Origin: Paenibacillus_AR mesotrionivorans
GTDB lineage: Bacteria > Bacillota > Bacilli > Paenibacillales > NBRC-103111
DNA length: 64,000 bases
Direction of reading: 5' to 3'
NCBI RefSeq assembly: GCF_046098205.1
Contig: NZ_JBJURJ010000003.1
Coordinates: 310,001-374,000, forward strand
Of this stretch, positions 7,930-16,625 are shown in pieces. Positions within the stretch are counted from its first letter, which is position 1. Every line of letters starts with the position of its first letter. The notes under the pieces are model-generated. The model was not told the DNA's origin, did no database searches, and saw only the letters and a list, made by a program, of their open reading frames with translations. Both the position numbers and the translations under genes were made by a program.

Positions 7930-9255
7930 CTATCCCTGCCGAAACTCATCCAGATGCACCATCCGCTTCTCCAAACGGGAGCGCTCTGCGGCGAAGGCCA
8001 TCAGATGGCTCTGAATGGAGGCTCTGGCCGAGGTGGCGCTGGTATGGGCGCCTTGGGTACGTACGGTTTTCACGAAGTCGGCCACCAGCCGGCTGTCCCC
8101 GCCGCCATGGCCCACATGTCCCCCTGCATCGGTCAGCCGGATGTTCTCCTCCTGCCCGCTGCCGAAGCGCCGGATTTGAATCTCGTTGGTTTCCATGGTT
8201 GCCCGGATTTCGCCCTCCGTGCCCATCAGCTTCAGGGTCCGGTTACACTTTTCCGTAAAGGCGCTCATAGTAAAAACGGCAGTAATCTCATGCTCGAATT
8301 CCATACTGACCACCTGGTGGTCCACAACATCATTGTCGCAGTGGTACACGCAGCGCCCGAAGGGGCCTTCCTTGATCGCTTTGTAGCGGGCCTCATAGCT
8401 GGGGTCGCTGCAGGCGGCCTCGGCCTTCCAGCCCCCATTTTCAATCAAATAAATGTTGGGCGCGTAATATTTGCACTCCTGGGAGACGGGACAGCCGTCG
8501 AGACAATACTTGGGCGCTCCGGGAGGCGCGAATTCCGGGCGAAAATAGGTGAGATGCCCGTAGGAGGCCACACTGAGACAGTCGCCTCCCGCCAGCCAGG
8601 CCATCATATCCAGATCATGGCAGGATTTCGCCAGAATCATCGGACTGGCCTCGCCGCTTTTGCTGAAGTATCCCCGGACATAGCTGTGGGCCTGATGCCA
8701 ATACGCCACATTTTCGTTATGCTGGATGGACATCAGCCGGCCGATCCGCCCCTCGTCTACCAGCCGTTTGATTTCCTGGAAAAACGGAGCGTAGCGCAGC
8801 ACATGGCAGATGGTGAGAATCCGGTTGTACTGCTCCGCCTGGCGGCCAAGGGCCACACATTCCTCCCAGTCGGGGGACATGGGCTTCTCCAGCAGCACAT
8901 GGTAGCCTGCTTCCATGGCCTTCATGGCCGGTTCAAAATGATCCTTGTCCCGGGTGCAGATAAACACGGCATCCGCCAGCTTCGGTCCGGCAAACAGCTC
9001 ATCCCAGCTGCCGAAGCAGCGTTCATCGGGGATGGAGAATTTCTCCCGGAACCGTTCCCGCCGCTCTGTCCGCGGATCGGCCACCGCCACAATCCGCATA
9101 TTGTATTGGCGGTCCAGGGCAAAGCTGCTATAGATCATGCCACGCAGGCCCGCACCGATGACGGCTACCGTTACGGTCGCGGACAGGTTGGTCCCGGTTG
9201 GCCCGGCGCCGCTCTCCGCAGGCTGATTCATCCCCATCTTCAACTTCGTATCCAT
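7930..9255 (-). CDS. Gfo/Idh/MocA-family oxidoreductase
   Basis: 441 residues. A Rossmann fold begins at about residue 30 with VAVIGAGLRG, followed by the family motif LLEKPMSP (the Lys-Pro of the EKP motif) and a long C-terminal substrate domain. A cysteine group (CLDGCPVSQECKYY plus a later Cys) in the insert suggests a structural metal or disulfide, and a similar one occurs in the sister gene at 11242. GAGGAGGG precedes the ATG. Substrate is unknown, probably a sugar or sugar-like polyol using NAD(P). It is 2 bp downstream of the esterase gene. Confidence 0.85.
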   Translation of the reverse strand: MDTKLKMGMNQPAESGAGPTGTNLSATVTVAVIGAGLRGMIYSSFALDRQYNMRIVAVADPRTERRERFREKFSIPDERCFGSWDELFAGPKLADAVFICTRDKDHFEPAMKAMEAGYHVLLEKPMSPDWEECVALGRQAEQYNRILTICHVLRYAPFFQEIKRLVDEGRIGRLMSIQHNENVAYWHQAHSYVRGYFSKSGEASPMILAKSCHDLDMMAWLAGGDCLSVASYGHLTYFRPEFAPPGAPKYCLDGCPVSQECKYYAPNIYLIENGGWKAEAACSDPSYEARYKAIKEGPFGRCVYHCDNDVVDHQVVSMEFEHEITAVFTMSAFTEKCNRTLKLMGTEGEIRATMETNEIQIRRFGSGQEENIRLTDAGGHVGHGGGDSRLVADFVKTVRTQGAHTSATSARASIQSHLMAFAAERSRLEKRMVHLDEFRQG

Positions 9256-9257
9256 TG

Positions 9258-11240
9258 TCAATCCCTCCTCGTGGCTGTCGCCGACAGCCACTGCTCAAGC
9301 TCCGCCAGGTCCAAAACCTCAAGAACTCCCGGCATCACGATACTCATGGCATCCTCTTCGTCATATTCCGGTGCAGCCACCCATTCTTCTATTCCGGCGA
9401 AGGAACCCACGGACGTTTCCGGGACTACCCGCTCCTCCAGGACCGCCGCCAGGCGCACGTAGAAGGCATAGAGGTCAGGAGCGTAGAAGGTAACCCGCTC
9501 TCCCGGAGCTCCCAGCCAATCTGCCAGCGCCAGGGACCGCAGCACATCGTGGATACGGAGTGCGGCCAGGCTGTCTCCCAGCCACAGCAGCTCATCGGCC
9601 AGCTTGTGCAGGATACCGAAAAACCGGCGGGATGGTTTGCCGTAGAGGGGATAAGGCTCGTCTGGGCCTTCCCCCGACACATTCAGCACCAGCACGGAGC
9701 CGCCGTGACGGCAGGTTTCGGTAAGCCACTGCCAGTGTGGGGAGAGCCGTGAGGTTCCTCCCTGCCATACCGCCACAGTCAGGGGAAGCGGTGTCCCGGC
9801 GGCGTTGGCGGAGGTGGCGGCGCTCCGAAACAGATAGCCGCTGTTCATGATTCCCGGCTGGGACCACCAGAGCAGATTATCCGCCAGCAGCCCCTCCGTT
9901 TCCCCCAGCGGCACCCGCCTTGGGTTCAGGCTGCAGGTTTGGCGTGGGGCCACCACCCGGTTGGCCAGCCATTCCCGGGCCTGCTGCAAGGCTTCGGCAG
10001 GGTCGCGGGCGGCCCGCTCCTGCCTGAAGCGGGCGGCCAGCTCCCGGTTCTCCTCCAGCACCGAACGGGAGCGGGGAGCGGGCCAATCCAGCCGCACCTG
10101 TCCCGTGGCGGTGCAGATCAGGCTGTCTGTGGACAGGGCCGGCAGCTCCTCCGCCGGGGCCTCCCATTCCTTGCCGTTCAGCGTCCGGCTGAAGAAGGAA
10201 GCCGCCTCTGATGCCAGCCGGTCGGTATAACGGTGGGTTGTGGCATCCTCCTCAAGCTGCAGCGCCCCCTCTCGGCCCAGCATACCCCAGAACCGGCGGC
10301 AGCGCTCCACCGTCTGCCGGGTTGCTTCAATGGGGAAAAAATCATACTGCGCCGCCAGCACCAGAAGCGGCTTCGGTGCAAAGGCCAACAGCAGGTCCTC
10401 ATGGTCGAAACCCTCCGCCGACCACCCCGGCCACACCTGCTCCGCATCCTGCACCCCTCCGGCATGCATATACTGCTGCCGGTTCATGATGAAGGTGCCC
10501 GGTGCAGCAGCAGCCAGCCGGTCATCGCATACCATCAGCATGGCGGTTTGGGTGCCTCCGCCAGAGTTGCCCGTGACCCCCAAGCGCTGGGGGTCCACCT
10601 CCGGGCGGGCGGCCAGATAATCCAGCGCCCGGATGGCATCGTGAACAAAGTAGCGAGCGATGCTGTGGCCCGCCATATAACATTGGGCCCCCAGCTGCTG
10701 ATGCTCCTTGGTGCCCCACACCGGGGGGCGGTTCGGGTCCGCATTCTGCGGCCAGGACAGCCGCTCCCCCTGGCCCAGAGGATCAAGGGCCAGTACGATG
10801 AGGCCCGCCTGCACCAGCCGGAGAACAACCCGGTGATAATACGGGCTGTGTTTGCCCTCCAGCTCATGCCCGGCTAGGAACAGCACCGCACCGGTCTGTT
10901 GTTCTCTTATGCGGGGCAGATACAGATTAGCGGTTGCATAATGACCCGGCCTGGGCTCCAGCACGAGATTCTCTACGGAGTAGCCATCCGCCTCATGCCG
11001 TGCCGTCAACTTGGCTTCGAGGGAACCGCTGGCCGTGGGAAGACCGCCGATCGCGTGGATAAACCCCTCCCTCACCTGTTTTTGGCGCAGCCGCAGCTCC
11101 GTCTCACCGGAAATGCTGTCCCGCATCTTATCCCCTTGGGCAAACGCCTCATCCGCCCGACTGTAAATATGCCGCTTCAACTGATCCTTCGTCTCATACA
11201 GGGTGCACACATACTGCTCCAGCCCGGCTACACTTCCCAT
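9258..11240 (-). CDS. Large alpha/beta hydrolase (acetyl-xylan-esterase-like)
   Basis: 660 residues without a signal peptide, so cytoplasmic. The hydrolase core lies in the first half: LFLAGHELEG (oxyanion region), GVTGNSGGGTQTAML (nucleophile Ser in GNSGG) and LLVLAAQYDFFPIE (acid region). The C-terminal 250 residues form a second poorly conserved domain. Related proteins are annotated as acetyl xylan esterases or dienelactone-hydrolase-like enzymes. It is packed between two oxidoreductase genes (1 bp and 2 bp gaps), so it probably deacylates the sugar handled by this operon. Exact substrate not known. Confidence 0.75.
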   Translation of the reverse strand: MGSVAGLEQYVCTLYETKDQLKRHIYSRADEAFAQGDKMRDSISGETELRLRQKQVREGFIHAIGGLPTASGSLEAKLTARHEADGYSVENLVLEPRPGHYATANLYLPRIREQQTGAVLFLAGHELEGKHSPYYHRVVLRLVQAGLIVLALDPLGQGERLSWPQNADPNRPPVWGTKEHQQLGAQCYMAGHSIARYFVHDAIRALDYLAARPEVDPQRLGVTGNSGGGTQTAMLMVCDDRLAAAAPGTFIMNRQQYMHAGGVQDAEQVWPGWSAEGFDHEDLLLAFAPKPLLVLAAQYDFFPIEATRQTVERCRRFWGMLGREGALQLEEDATTHRYTDRLASEAASFFSRTLNGKEWEAPAEELPALSTDSLICTATGQVRLDWPAPRSRSVLEENRELAARFRQERAARDPAEALQQAREWLANRVVAPRQTCSLNPRRVPLGETEGLLADNLLWWSQPGIMNSGYLFRSAATSANAAGTPLPLTVAVWQGGTSRLSPHWQWLTETCRHGGSVLVLNVSGEGPDEPYPLYGKPSRRFFGILHKLADELLWLGDSLAALRIHDVLRSLALADWLGAPGERVTFYAPDLYAFYVRLAAVLEERVVPETSVGSFAGIEEWVAAPEYDEEDAMSIVMPGVLEVLDLAELEQWLSATATRRD

Positions 11241-11241
11241 G

Positions 11242-12483
11242 TTACCGGCTCACTTCCTTGCCGGCAGCCACCCATTCCTTCACATCGGGAAACGGCAGCG
11301 CCCGCCCTTCGGCGATGGATCTGTTGGCTATGGCACCGATTAATAGGGACTCTGCGCCGACAGCGCTGCCGGCCTGCTGGCCCAGCAGGTCCTCCACATC
11401 CCCCAGAAACAGCGCCCGGCGGAGTTTGGCGTCACCGCCGCCATGCCCTGACGCGGAGGTGTCCACCTCTACGGTCTCGATGGTGCCGTCCGGCCGGAAA
11501 ATCCGGATGGCGCTTTGGCTCCCCTGCATATCCGCATTGCTGTATATATTGGTCAGCTCCATTCTGCCCCCGCTGCCGTTGATGGCTGCCCGCCAGCCCT
11601 CATAGGGGCTGTAGGCCACCAGGGAATAGGTAAGCATGGCCCCGTTTTCGTATCCCACATTGACCGACATGGTGTCGTAGATGTCGATCCGCTCGTCGAA
11701 CAGGCAGCGGTCCCGGATATAGCCGTCCTCATGCTCGGCCTCATAATAATAGCGGCGGATAAAAGGGTCCTGCTCAATGTCCATATAATATTCGCACTCC
11801 GCCTTGTAGCCGCAGGTGAGACAGCGTTCGCCGCGTTCGGTGCGGCCGTCCCCGTAAACCCGGCGCTTCCCGAGGGCGTGAACCTCCCGGGGGCGGCTGT
11901 CCATCCACCAGTTGATAATGTCAAAATGATGGGTGGACTTGTGAACGAGAAGCCCCCCGCTGTTGGCCATCTCGGCATGCCATCTGCGGAAATAGTCCGC
12001 ACCATGGCGCCGGTCCAGGAACCATTCCAGATCAATCTGGTACACCTGCCCGATGGCCCCGGCGAGGAGCAGCTCCTTCACCGCCGCAAAATACGGGGCA
12101 AACCGCAGATTGAAGGTGACCGTCACCTTTTTCCCCGTAGCCTGCTCCGCTTGGAGAATGGCCCGGCATTTCTCCTCGTCGATGGTCATGGGTTTTTCGG
12201 TAATCACATCGCAGCCGAACTCCAGCGCCTGGATGATATACGTGTGATGGGTATAGTCCGTGCTAGCCACAATCACCGTATCCGGCTTCGTCTCCTCCAG
12301 CATCAGCCGGAAATCACCGTACACCGGCACCCCGCCGCATTCCCCGCTCAGCAGGTTGGCCCGGACCGGGTTGATGTCGTACACCCCCTTAAACAGGAGC
12401 GTATCCTTCCATTCGGTTGCCATGGGTTTGGAGAACATGTGCAGAGCCCGGGAGCCCGCACCTACCAGCACATATGTTTTCAT
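11242..12483 (-). CDS. Gfo/Idh/MocA-family oxidoreductase
   Basis: 413 residues. The N-terminal nucleotide-binding motif is YVLVGAGSRA, followed by ITEKPMTIDE (EKP motif) and a C-terminal domain with HKSTHHFDIINWW, which supplies the His residues typical of the family. A Cys pair CLTCGYKAEC recalls the Cys group of the neighbour at 7930. AGGAGG (12488-12494) precedes the ATG at 12483. It is the first gene of the tightly packed leftward run down to 4823, and its leader carries three tandem hairpins. Confidence 0.85.
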   Translation of the reverse strand: MKTYVLVGAGSRALHMFSKPMATEWKDTLLFKGVYDINPVRANLLSGECGGVPVYGDFRLMLEETKPDTVIVASTDYTHHTYIIQALEFGCDVITEKPMTIDEEKCRAILQAEQATGKKVTVTFNLRFAPYFAAVKELLLAGAIGQVYQIDLEWFLDRRHGADYFRRWHAEMANSGGLLVHKSTHHFDIINWWMDSRPREVHALGKRRVYGDGRTERGERCLTCGYKAECEYYMDIEQDPFIRRYYYEAEHEDGYIRDRCLFDERIDIYDTMSVNVGYENGAMLTYSLVAYSPYEGWRAAINGSGGRMELTNIYSNADMQGSQSAIRIFRPDGTIETVEVDTSASGHGGGDAKLRRALFLGDVEDLLGQQAGSAVGAESLLIGAIANRSIAEGRALPFPDVKEWVAAGKEVSR

Positions 12484-12496
12484 GTTGACCTCCTAA

Positions 12497-12608
12497 GAGC
12501 TTTCCCGTAGGGAAAGCTGACTTCGTAAGCATCTACTGAGCTTTTCGTAAGAAAAGCTTGTTTCGTAAGCATTCGCTGAGCTTTCCCAAGGAAAGCTGAC
12601 TTCGTAAT
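12497..12608 (-). repeat. Triple tandem hairpin repeat in the leader of the oxidoreductase operon
   Basis: Three units at 12497-12537, 12538-12577 and 12578-12608 (about 40 bp pitch, the last shortened). Each contains a perfect or near-perfect palindrome: AGCTTTCCC-GTAG-GGAAAGCT, AGCTTTTC-GTAA-GAAAAGCT and AGCTTTCC-CAA-GGAAAGCT, followed by a conserved TTCGTAAGCA-like spacer. The first unit abuts the AGGAGG box of the oxidoreductase gene, so the transcript would carry three consecutive stem-loops directly before the ribosome binding site. Confidence 0.8.
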
Positions 12609-12624
12609 ACGGGGCGGTTATCAT

Positions 12625-12811
12625 TCTAACGGCGGTGAGCGCCGCTATTTGCCCCAAAACAGGGCATTTCAAAATCTAACGGAAGCAGGAGACGCTATTA
12701 GGCTAAAAAAGGGCTGGCAGCGGCCAAAATGATGCGAATAGCGGCTGTGGCCGCCGTTAGATTTTGGGAGGGACTGTTTTCGCGGAAATAAGGGCTCTAG
12801 CCGCCGTTAGA
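12625..12811. repeat. Four-module intergenic repeat element B (50-bp pitch)
   Basis: Four 25-bp modules: 12625-12649 and 12675-12699 forward, 12737-12761 and 12787-12811 inverted. Forward form is TCTAACGGCGG, a variable centre, then CGCTATT. The pitch is exactly 50 bp within each pair and 62 bp between modules 2 and 3. The spacers of the two pairs are also related when one is inverted (both contain AAAACAG and end in CAAAA). It lies between the ABC permease stop and the hairpin leader. The rest of 12812-12960 shows nothing recognisable. Confidence 0.8.
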
Positions 12812-12960
12812 ATCCGCCGATGCCCGCTGGCCCAAAAACTCCGCCGAGAACATAGCATCTGCAAACCACCCGCCGACGTTTCCGCTCCATTTTCACACTG
12901 CTGTCCTTGCCTGCTTCCCTCATCTGCTGTCTTCACCGCTCCCCCGGGTCCCCTAAGCCC

Positions 12961-13791
12961 CTACCCCTTCAGCCCCGTTGAGGCGATGCCCTGCACAAAT
13001 TGCTTCTGAGCAAACAGATACACAATCACCACCGGCAGCGTAGTGACTACCGCTCCTGCCATAAGCAGCGCCTGGTTCACATTCTCCGACTTGAGGTACA
13101 GGAGCCCCAGAGGCAGGGTGTACAGCTCCTTGTCCTGCAGATAGATCAGCGGCCCCAGCGTGTTGTTCCAGGCCCCCATGAAGGTGAACACACCCAGCGC
13201 AGCCAAGGCCGGCCGGCACAGCGGCAGGTAGATCCGGAAGAATATCCCCGGCGGCGAACAACCGTCTATGGTAGCCGATTCATACAGCTCCTTGGGCAGT
13301 GAACGCAGATATTGCAGCATCAGGAAAATCCCGAAGGCGCTGCCCAGATAGCTGGGAATAACCAGCGGATAATAGGAATTCAGGGCATGAAACTCCTTCC
13401 AGATGAAATAGGTCGGAATCATCGTCACCTGGGAGGGAATCATCAGCGTCGCCAGCATCACCAGATGGATGGGACCCCGCAGCTTAAACTTGAACATGGC
13501 CAGGCCGAAGGCCACCATAGAGCAGGACAGGAGCGCTCCCACCATCTCCAGGGCCACCAGCAAAAAGCTGTTCCAGGTATATCGCCCGAAATCCACCTTG
13601 CTCCAGATGGTGGCATAATTCTCCCAATTCAGCGGGTTCGGAATCAGCTGCGGCGGCATCTGCGAGATTGCCCCTACCGTCTTGAGGGAGGTGGAGAGCA
13701 TCCAGATAAACGGGAACACCATAAATACCGCACCGGCGATGAGCAAAAGATAAATGGGTATCCGGATGAAAAGCGGCGTTGTTTTAGTCAT
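12961..13791 (-). CDS. Carbohydrate ABC transporter permease (MalG-type)
   Basis: 276 residues, six predicted membrane helices. The EAA loop typical of this family is seen as YESATIDGCSPPGIFFRIYLPL, which contacts the ATPase. Its start overlaps the upstream permease gene by 8 bp and a GAGGTGG box precedes the ATG at 13791. It forms the membrane channel with the MalF-type permease. No ATPase gene is present nearby, as is common for Firmicute sugar importers that share an MsmK-type ATPase. Confidence 0.9.
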   Translation of the reverse strand: MTKTTPLFIRIPIYLLLIAGAVFMVFPFIWMLSTSLKTVGAISQMPPQLIPNPLNWENYATIWSKVDFGRYTWNSFLLVALEMVGALLSCSMVAFGLAMFKFKLRGPIHLVMLATLMIPSQVTMIPTYFIWKEFHALNSYYPLVIPSYLGSAFGIFLMLQYLRSLPKELYESATIDGCSPPGIFFRIYLPLCRPALAALGVFTFMGAWNNTLGPLIYLQDKELYTLPLGLLYLKSENVNQALLMAGAVVTTLPVVIVYLFAQKQFVQGIASTGLKG

Positions 13792-14665
13792 AGTGCACCC
13801 ACCTCTTCTCAAAGGTCTTCTGGAACAAGGTAAAGGCCAAAATCACCAGGAACAGCAGCCAGGCCGTAGCCGAGGCGGGTCCCATCTTAAACAGCAGGAA
13901 CGCATCCCGGTAGATCAGCAGGTTGGGCACCATATTTTGCTCCGGAATACCCGTAGTGATCGAGCCAAACAGCCCCAGGAATACATCAAAGGCATGAAAA
14001 GCCGAGATAGTGGACAGGATCATCACCAGATAGACCATAGGCGTTACGATGGGAAACACAATGCTGGTCAGCTGCTTCCAGCCCGATGCGCCGTCAATCT
14101 GTGCCGATTCCAGCACCTCCTTGGGCACATTCTGCATGCCCGCCAGAAGAATGATCATGGATTGTCCGGCTCCCTTCCACACATTCACCACGGCGATGCT
14201 GGCAATAACCACCAGCCAGTTGGGGCTGTCGATCCATTTGCCAGGACCGATGCCCATGGTCCCCAGAAACCAGTTCAGCACGCCATATTGGTTGTTGAAC
14301 ATCCACACCCACACTACCCCGCCGGCAATCCAGGGGGTCACCACAGGCAGAAAGTACACCAGGCGGAACAGGGACTTGGCCCGGATGGACTGGTTCAGCA
14401 TAAAGGCCACCAGAAAAGCAAGCACCGTCTGCAGAGGAACAAATATCAGGGCAAATACAAACACATTTCGCATCGATACCCAGAACTCATGCTTTTGCAG
14501 CGTACGGACCCAATTGTCCAGCCCAATCCAGCGGGGAGGATTAAACAGGTCCCACTCAGTAAAGGAAATATACGTCGAGAATATGACGGGAAACAACAGG
14601 AATACCACCACATTGAGAACAAAAGGAAGGGTAAACACGTACCCCCAGATTCCTTGTTTGTGCAT
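13784..14665 (-). CDS. Sugar ABC transporter permease (MalF-type)
   Basis: 293 residues with about six membrane helices and an EAA loop around LESAQIDGASGWKQLTSIVFP. The ATG at 14665 is preceded by AAAGG at a rather long distance; an ATG at 14710 preceded by GGAAG would add 15 residues and cannot be excluded. It lies 81 bp after the binding protein gene and overlaps the next permease gene. Confidence 0.9.
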   Translation of the reverse strand: MHKQGIWGYVFTLPFVLNVVVFLLFPVIFSTYISFTEWDLFNPPRWIGLDNWVRTLQKHEFWVSMRNVFVFALIFVPLQTVLAFLVAFMLNQSIRAKSLFRLVYFLPVVTPWIAGGVVWVWMFNNQYGVLNWFLGTMGIGPGKWIDSPNWLVVIASIAVVNVWKGAGQSMIILLAGMQNVPKEVLESAQIDGASGWKQLTSIVFPIVTPMVYLVMILSTISAFHAFDVFLGLFGSITTGIPEQNMVPNLLIYRDAFLLFKMGPASATAWLLFLVILAFTLFQKTFEKRWVHYD

Positions 14666-14746
14666 AGCAAAACCAGCCTTTCTGTTACCCCCGGAAGTCC
14701 GTCTTACCATGCTGCTTCCGCATCCGGGGGCCTGATTCTTCCCGCT

Positions 14747-16075
14747 CTACTTCTTGCCGTCCAGCACGTCCTGCACCTTCTTGTGGATATCCTTGGCGCC
14801 GTCCTCCACCTTCACATTGCCCTTGACGATTTCGTTGACCACCTGCTGGACGAGGATTCTCCATTCGCTCCATGTGGCGTTTTCATCCAGAGTCACTCCA
14901 CCCTCGGCAATCCCGTCTGTAAAGGCCTTTTTGTTCAGGGGTTTGGTTTTACTGTCATTGAGCAGCGCATTGGCCGATTTCTTCACGGGCAGAGTGGAGC
15001 CGCTTTGGGCCACAACCGCCTGCGCCTTGTCGCCCAGATAATACTTGAGGAATTCCCACGCCGCCCCCTTGGCATCCTGGGAGGCCCGGGAGGAGATCAG
15101 CCAGGAATTGGCCACCATGGGCACGTAGCGTTTGCCGTCGGCGCCTTTGGGGATCTTCACCGTATCCCAATCCGTATCGGGGAAGCTTTTGTTCATATTG
15201 ACCTGGAGGCTGTACTGCATAAAGTACATCGCCGCCTTGCCGCTGGAGAAGGCCTCCAGCTCGCCCCCGCTGGCTTTTACAAAATCGACATCAGCAAAAT
15301 AGCCATTCTTGAGCCCGTCATACAGCTGGGTGAGGCCGGTTATGGTCTTGGGGTCATCAAACCGGGACTTGGTTTTGGTATCATCAAGAGCAGAGCCCCC
15401 AGCCTGCTTGATCCAGGGAAACCAGCCGTTGGTGATGGAATAGGAGCCGATAAAGCCGAATTGCGAGGGTTTGCTGGAGGCATCCTTAACCGTCAGCTTT
15501 TTGGAGGTTTCGATAAGATCATTGAAGGTCCAGTCATCGGTGGGAAGCGGTACTCCGGCTTTTTGGAAGGCGGTTTTATTGTAGGCCAGAGCCACCGGGT
15601 TAATGCCATGGGGCACACCCCAGACCTTGCCCTCAGGTGTTTTGGCCGAAAAAAGCCCGTCGATGTACTCATCGGCCTTCAGATCCTTGGCGATGTAGGG
15701 TGCCAGATCCTCGGCCACTCCGCGTTTCCCGTAGCTCAGGATAGTGGCGTTTTCCTGAAACCATATATCCGGCATGGTATTCCCGGCAATCTGGGTGGCA
15801 ATTTTGGAGGTGAAGTCGCCCCAAGGCGCTTCCTGAATCTCCACCTTGATGTGGGGATGCTCGGCGATAAAGCCGTCGATAATCTCCTTGCTGGTCACCT
15901 CGTAGCTGCCCGGCAGACCCAGCTTCAGCGTCACCTGCTTTTTGGGGGCGCCGGATGCTCCGGCGGAGCTGCCCGGTCCGGGGGAGGAATCGCCGCCGGA
16001 GGAAGAGGACGAACATGCGGCAAGAGTCATTGCCCCCGCCAGCAGCAGAATGCCTGCACTTGTACCTTTTTTCAT
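14747..16075 (-). CDS. Extracellular sugar-binding lipoprotein (family 1 type)
   Basis: 442 residues. Signal peptide with lipobox LAAC (Cys about 21) followed by a Ser/Gly-rich linker, then a type-1 carbohydrate-binding protein fold (IIDGFIAEHPHIKVEIQEAPW, GVPHGINPVALAYNKTAFQKAG, AAWEFLKYYLG). It delivers a carbohydrate to the two permeases that follow. GAGGAGG precedes the ATG at 16075. A TATACT box at 16129-16134 and a LacI-type palindrome at 16107-16122 lie just upstream, so it is probably repressed by the neighbouring LacI protein. Confidence 0.9.
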   Translation of the reverse strand: MKKGTSAGILLLAGAMTLAACSSSSSGGDSSPGPGSSAGASGAPKKQVTLKLGLPGSYEVTSKEIIDGFIAEHPHIKVEIQEAPWGDFTSKIATQIAGNTMPDIWFQENATILSYGKRGVAEDLAPYIAKDLKADEYIDGLFSAKTPEGKVWGVPHGINPVALAYNKTAFQKAGVPLPTDDWTFNDLIETSKKLTVKDASSKPSQFGFIGSYSITNGWFPWIKQAGGSALDDTKTKSRFDDPKTITGLTQLYDGLKNGYFADVDFVKASGGELEAFSSGKAAMYFMQYSLQVNMNKSFPDTDWDTVKIPKGADGKRYVPMVANSWLISSRASQDAKGAAWEFLKYYLGDKAQAVVAQSGSTLPVKKSANALLNDSKTKPLNKKAFTDGIAEGGVTLDENATWSEWRILVQQVVNEIVKGNVKVEDGAKDIHKKVQDVLDGKK

Positions 16076-16106
16076 TTTCACATACCTCCTCAATAGATAT
16101 TGATTC

Positions 16107-16122
16107 TAGTAATCGATTTCTA
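16107..16122 (-). promoter_or_regulatory. Putative LacI operator 1 in front of the binding-protein gene
   Basis: TAGTAATCGATTTCTA is a near palindrome centred on ATCGAT. It lies just downstream of a TATACT -10 box (16129-16134, leftward strand), so a bound repressor would cover the transcription start. The same core recurs at 16258, 16486 and 17676. Confidence 0.65.
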
Positions 16123-16257
16123 TGTGAGAGTATATCACATGATTATAAATACCGCCAGAAAAATCTAATATATTCTTGCTTCTGCGTCAAAATACCTTAC
16201 ATAACATTTGTTTTCCCCGTTACCGTTCGCTTTTCCGCATGATATCCAGTCCATTTC

Positions 16258-16273
16258 CTGTAATCGATTTCCA
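16258..16273. promoter_or_regulatory. Putative LacI operator 2
   Basis: CTGTAATCGATTTCCA shares the core GTAATCGATTTC with the other copies. It lies 136 bp behind operator 1, which could allow looping by a tetrameric or paired repressor. Confidence 0.55.
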
Positions 16274-16298
16274 TAAACGTCATCATTTCTGCCAATAA

Positions 16299-16312
16299 AA
16301 GAAGCGCTTACA
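16299..16312. promoter_or_regulatory. Possible catabolite-responsive element (cre-like)
   Basis: AAGAAGCGCTTACA matches 11 of 14 positions of TGTAAGCGCTTACA; the right half is perfect, the left end is not. Its place in front of a sugar importer fits CcpA control, but the match is incomplete. Confidence 0.3.
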
Positions 16313-16485
16313 ATTTAAACAGAAAATAACCGGCCCTTCCCCTGGTTCTCCGGCGGAGATAACCGCCTTTCATATTCTTCACCCTCCTTTGAATTTCACC
16401 TGTTTGCGCTCTTTAACGCGTCCCCTGTTTCGTTATTCCGTTTTTGCTCCCTGCAAAGCTGGACTTTGCTGCATCATAAATTATG

Positions 16486-16501
16486 CAGTAATCGATTTCT
16501 A
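16486..16501. promoter_or_regulatory. Putative LacI operator 3
   Basis: CAGTAATCGATTTCTA, nearly identical to operator 1, lies between the lacI stop and the importer promoter. The region 16076-16625 otherwise holds only the importer promoter, the other operator copies and a possible cre site. Confidence 0.6.
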
Positions 16502-16625
16502 TTGCGATTATAACATGGGATCACCGTTTTGAATAGCGCTTTTTCAGAGCAAGTTTATTGCTGCCCCGTCAGGCATGCCAAAAAGAGGATGCGTCAACAT
16601 CCCCTTTACAGCTGAAAAAATAGCC

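Noticed and set aside
13754..16096. Very long open frame of about 780 codons opposite the importer genes
   Set aside because: It is antisense to a permease and a binding-protein gene with clear family motifs; it arises from GC-rich codon bias.
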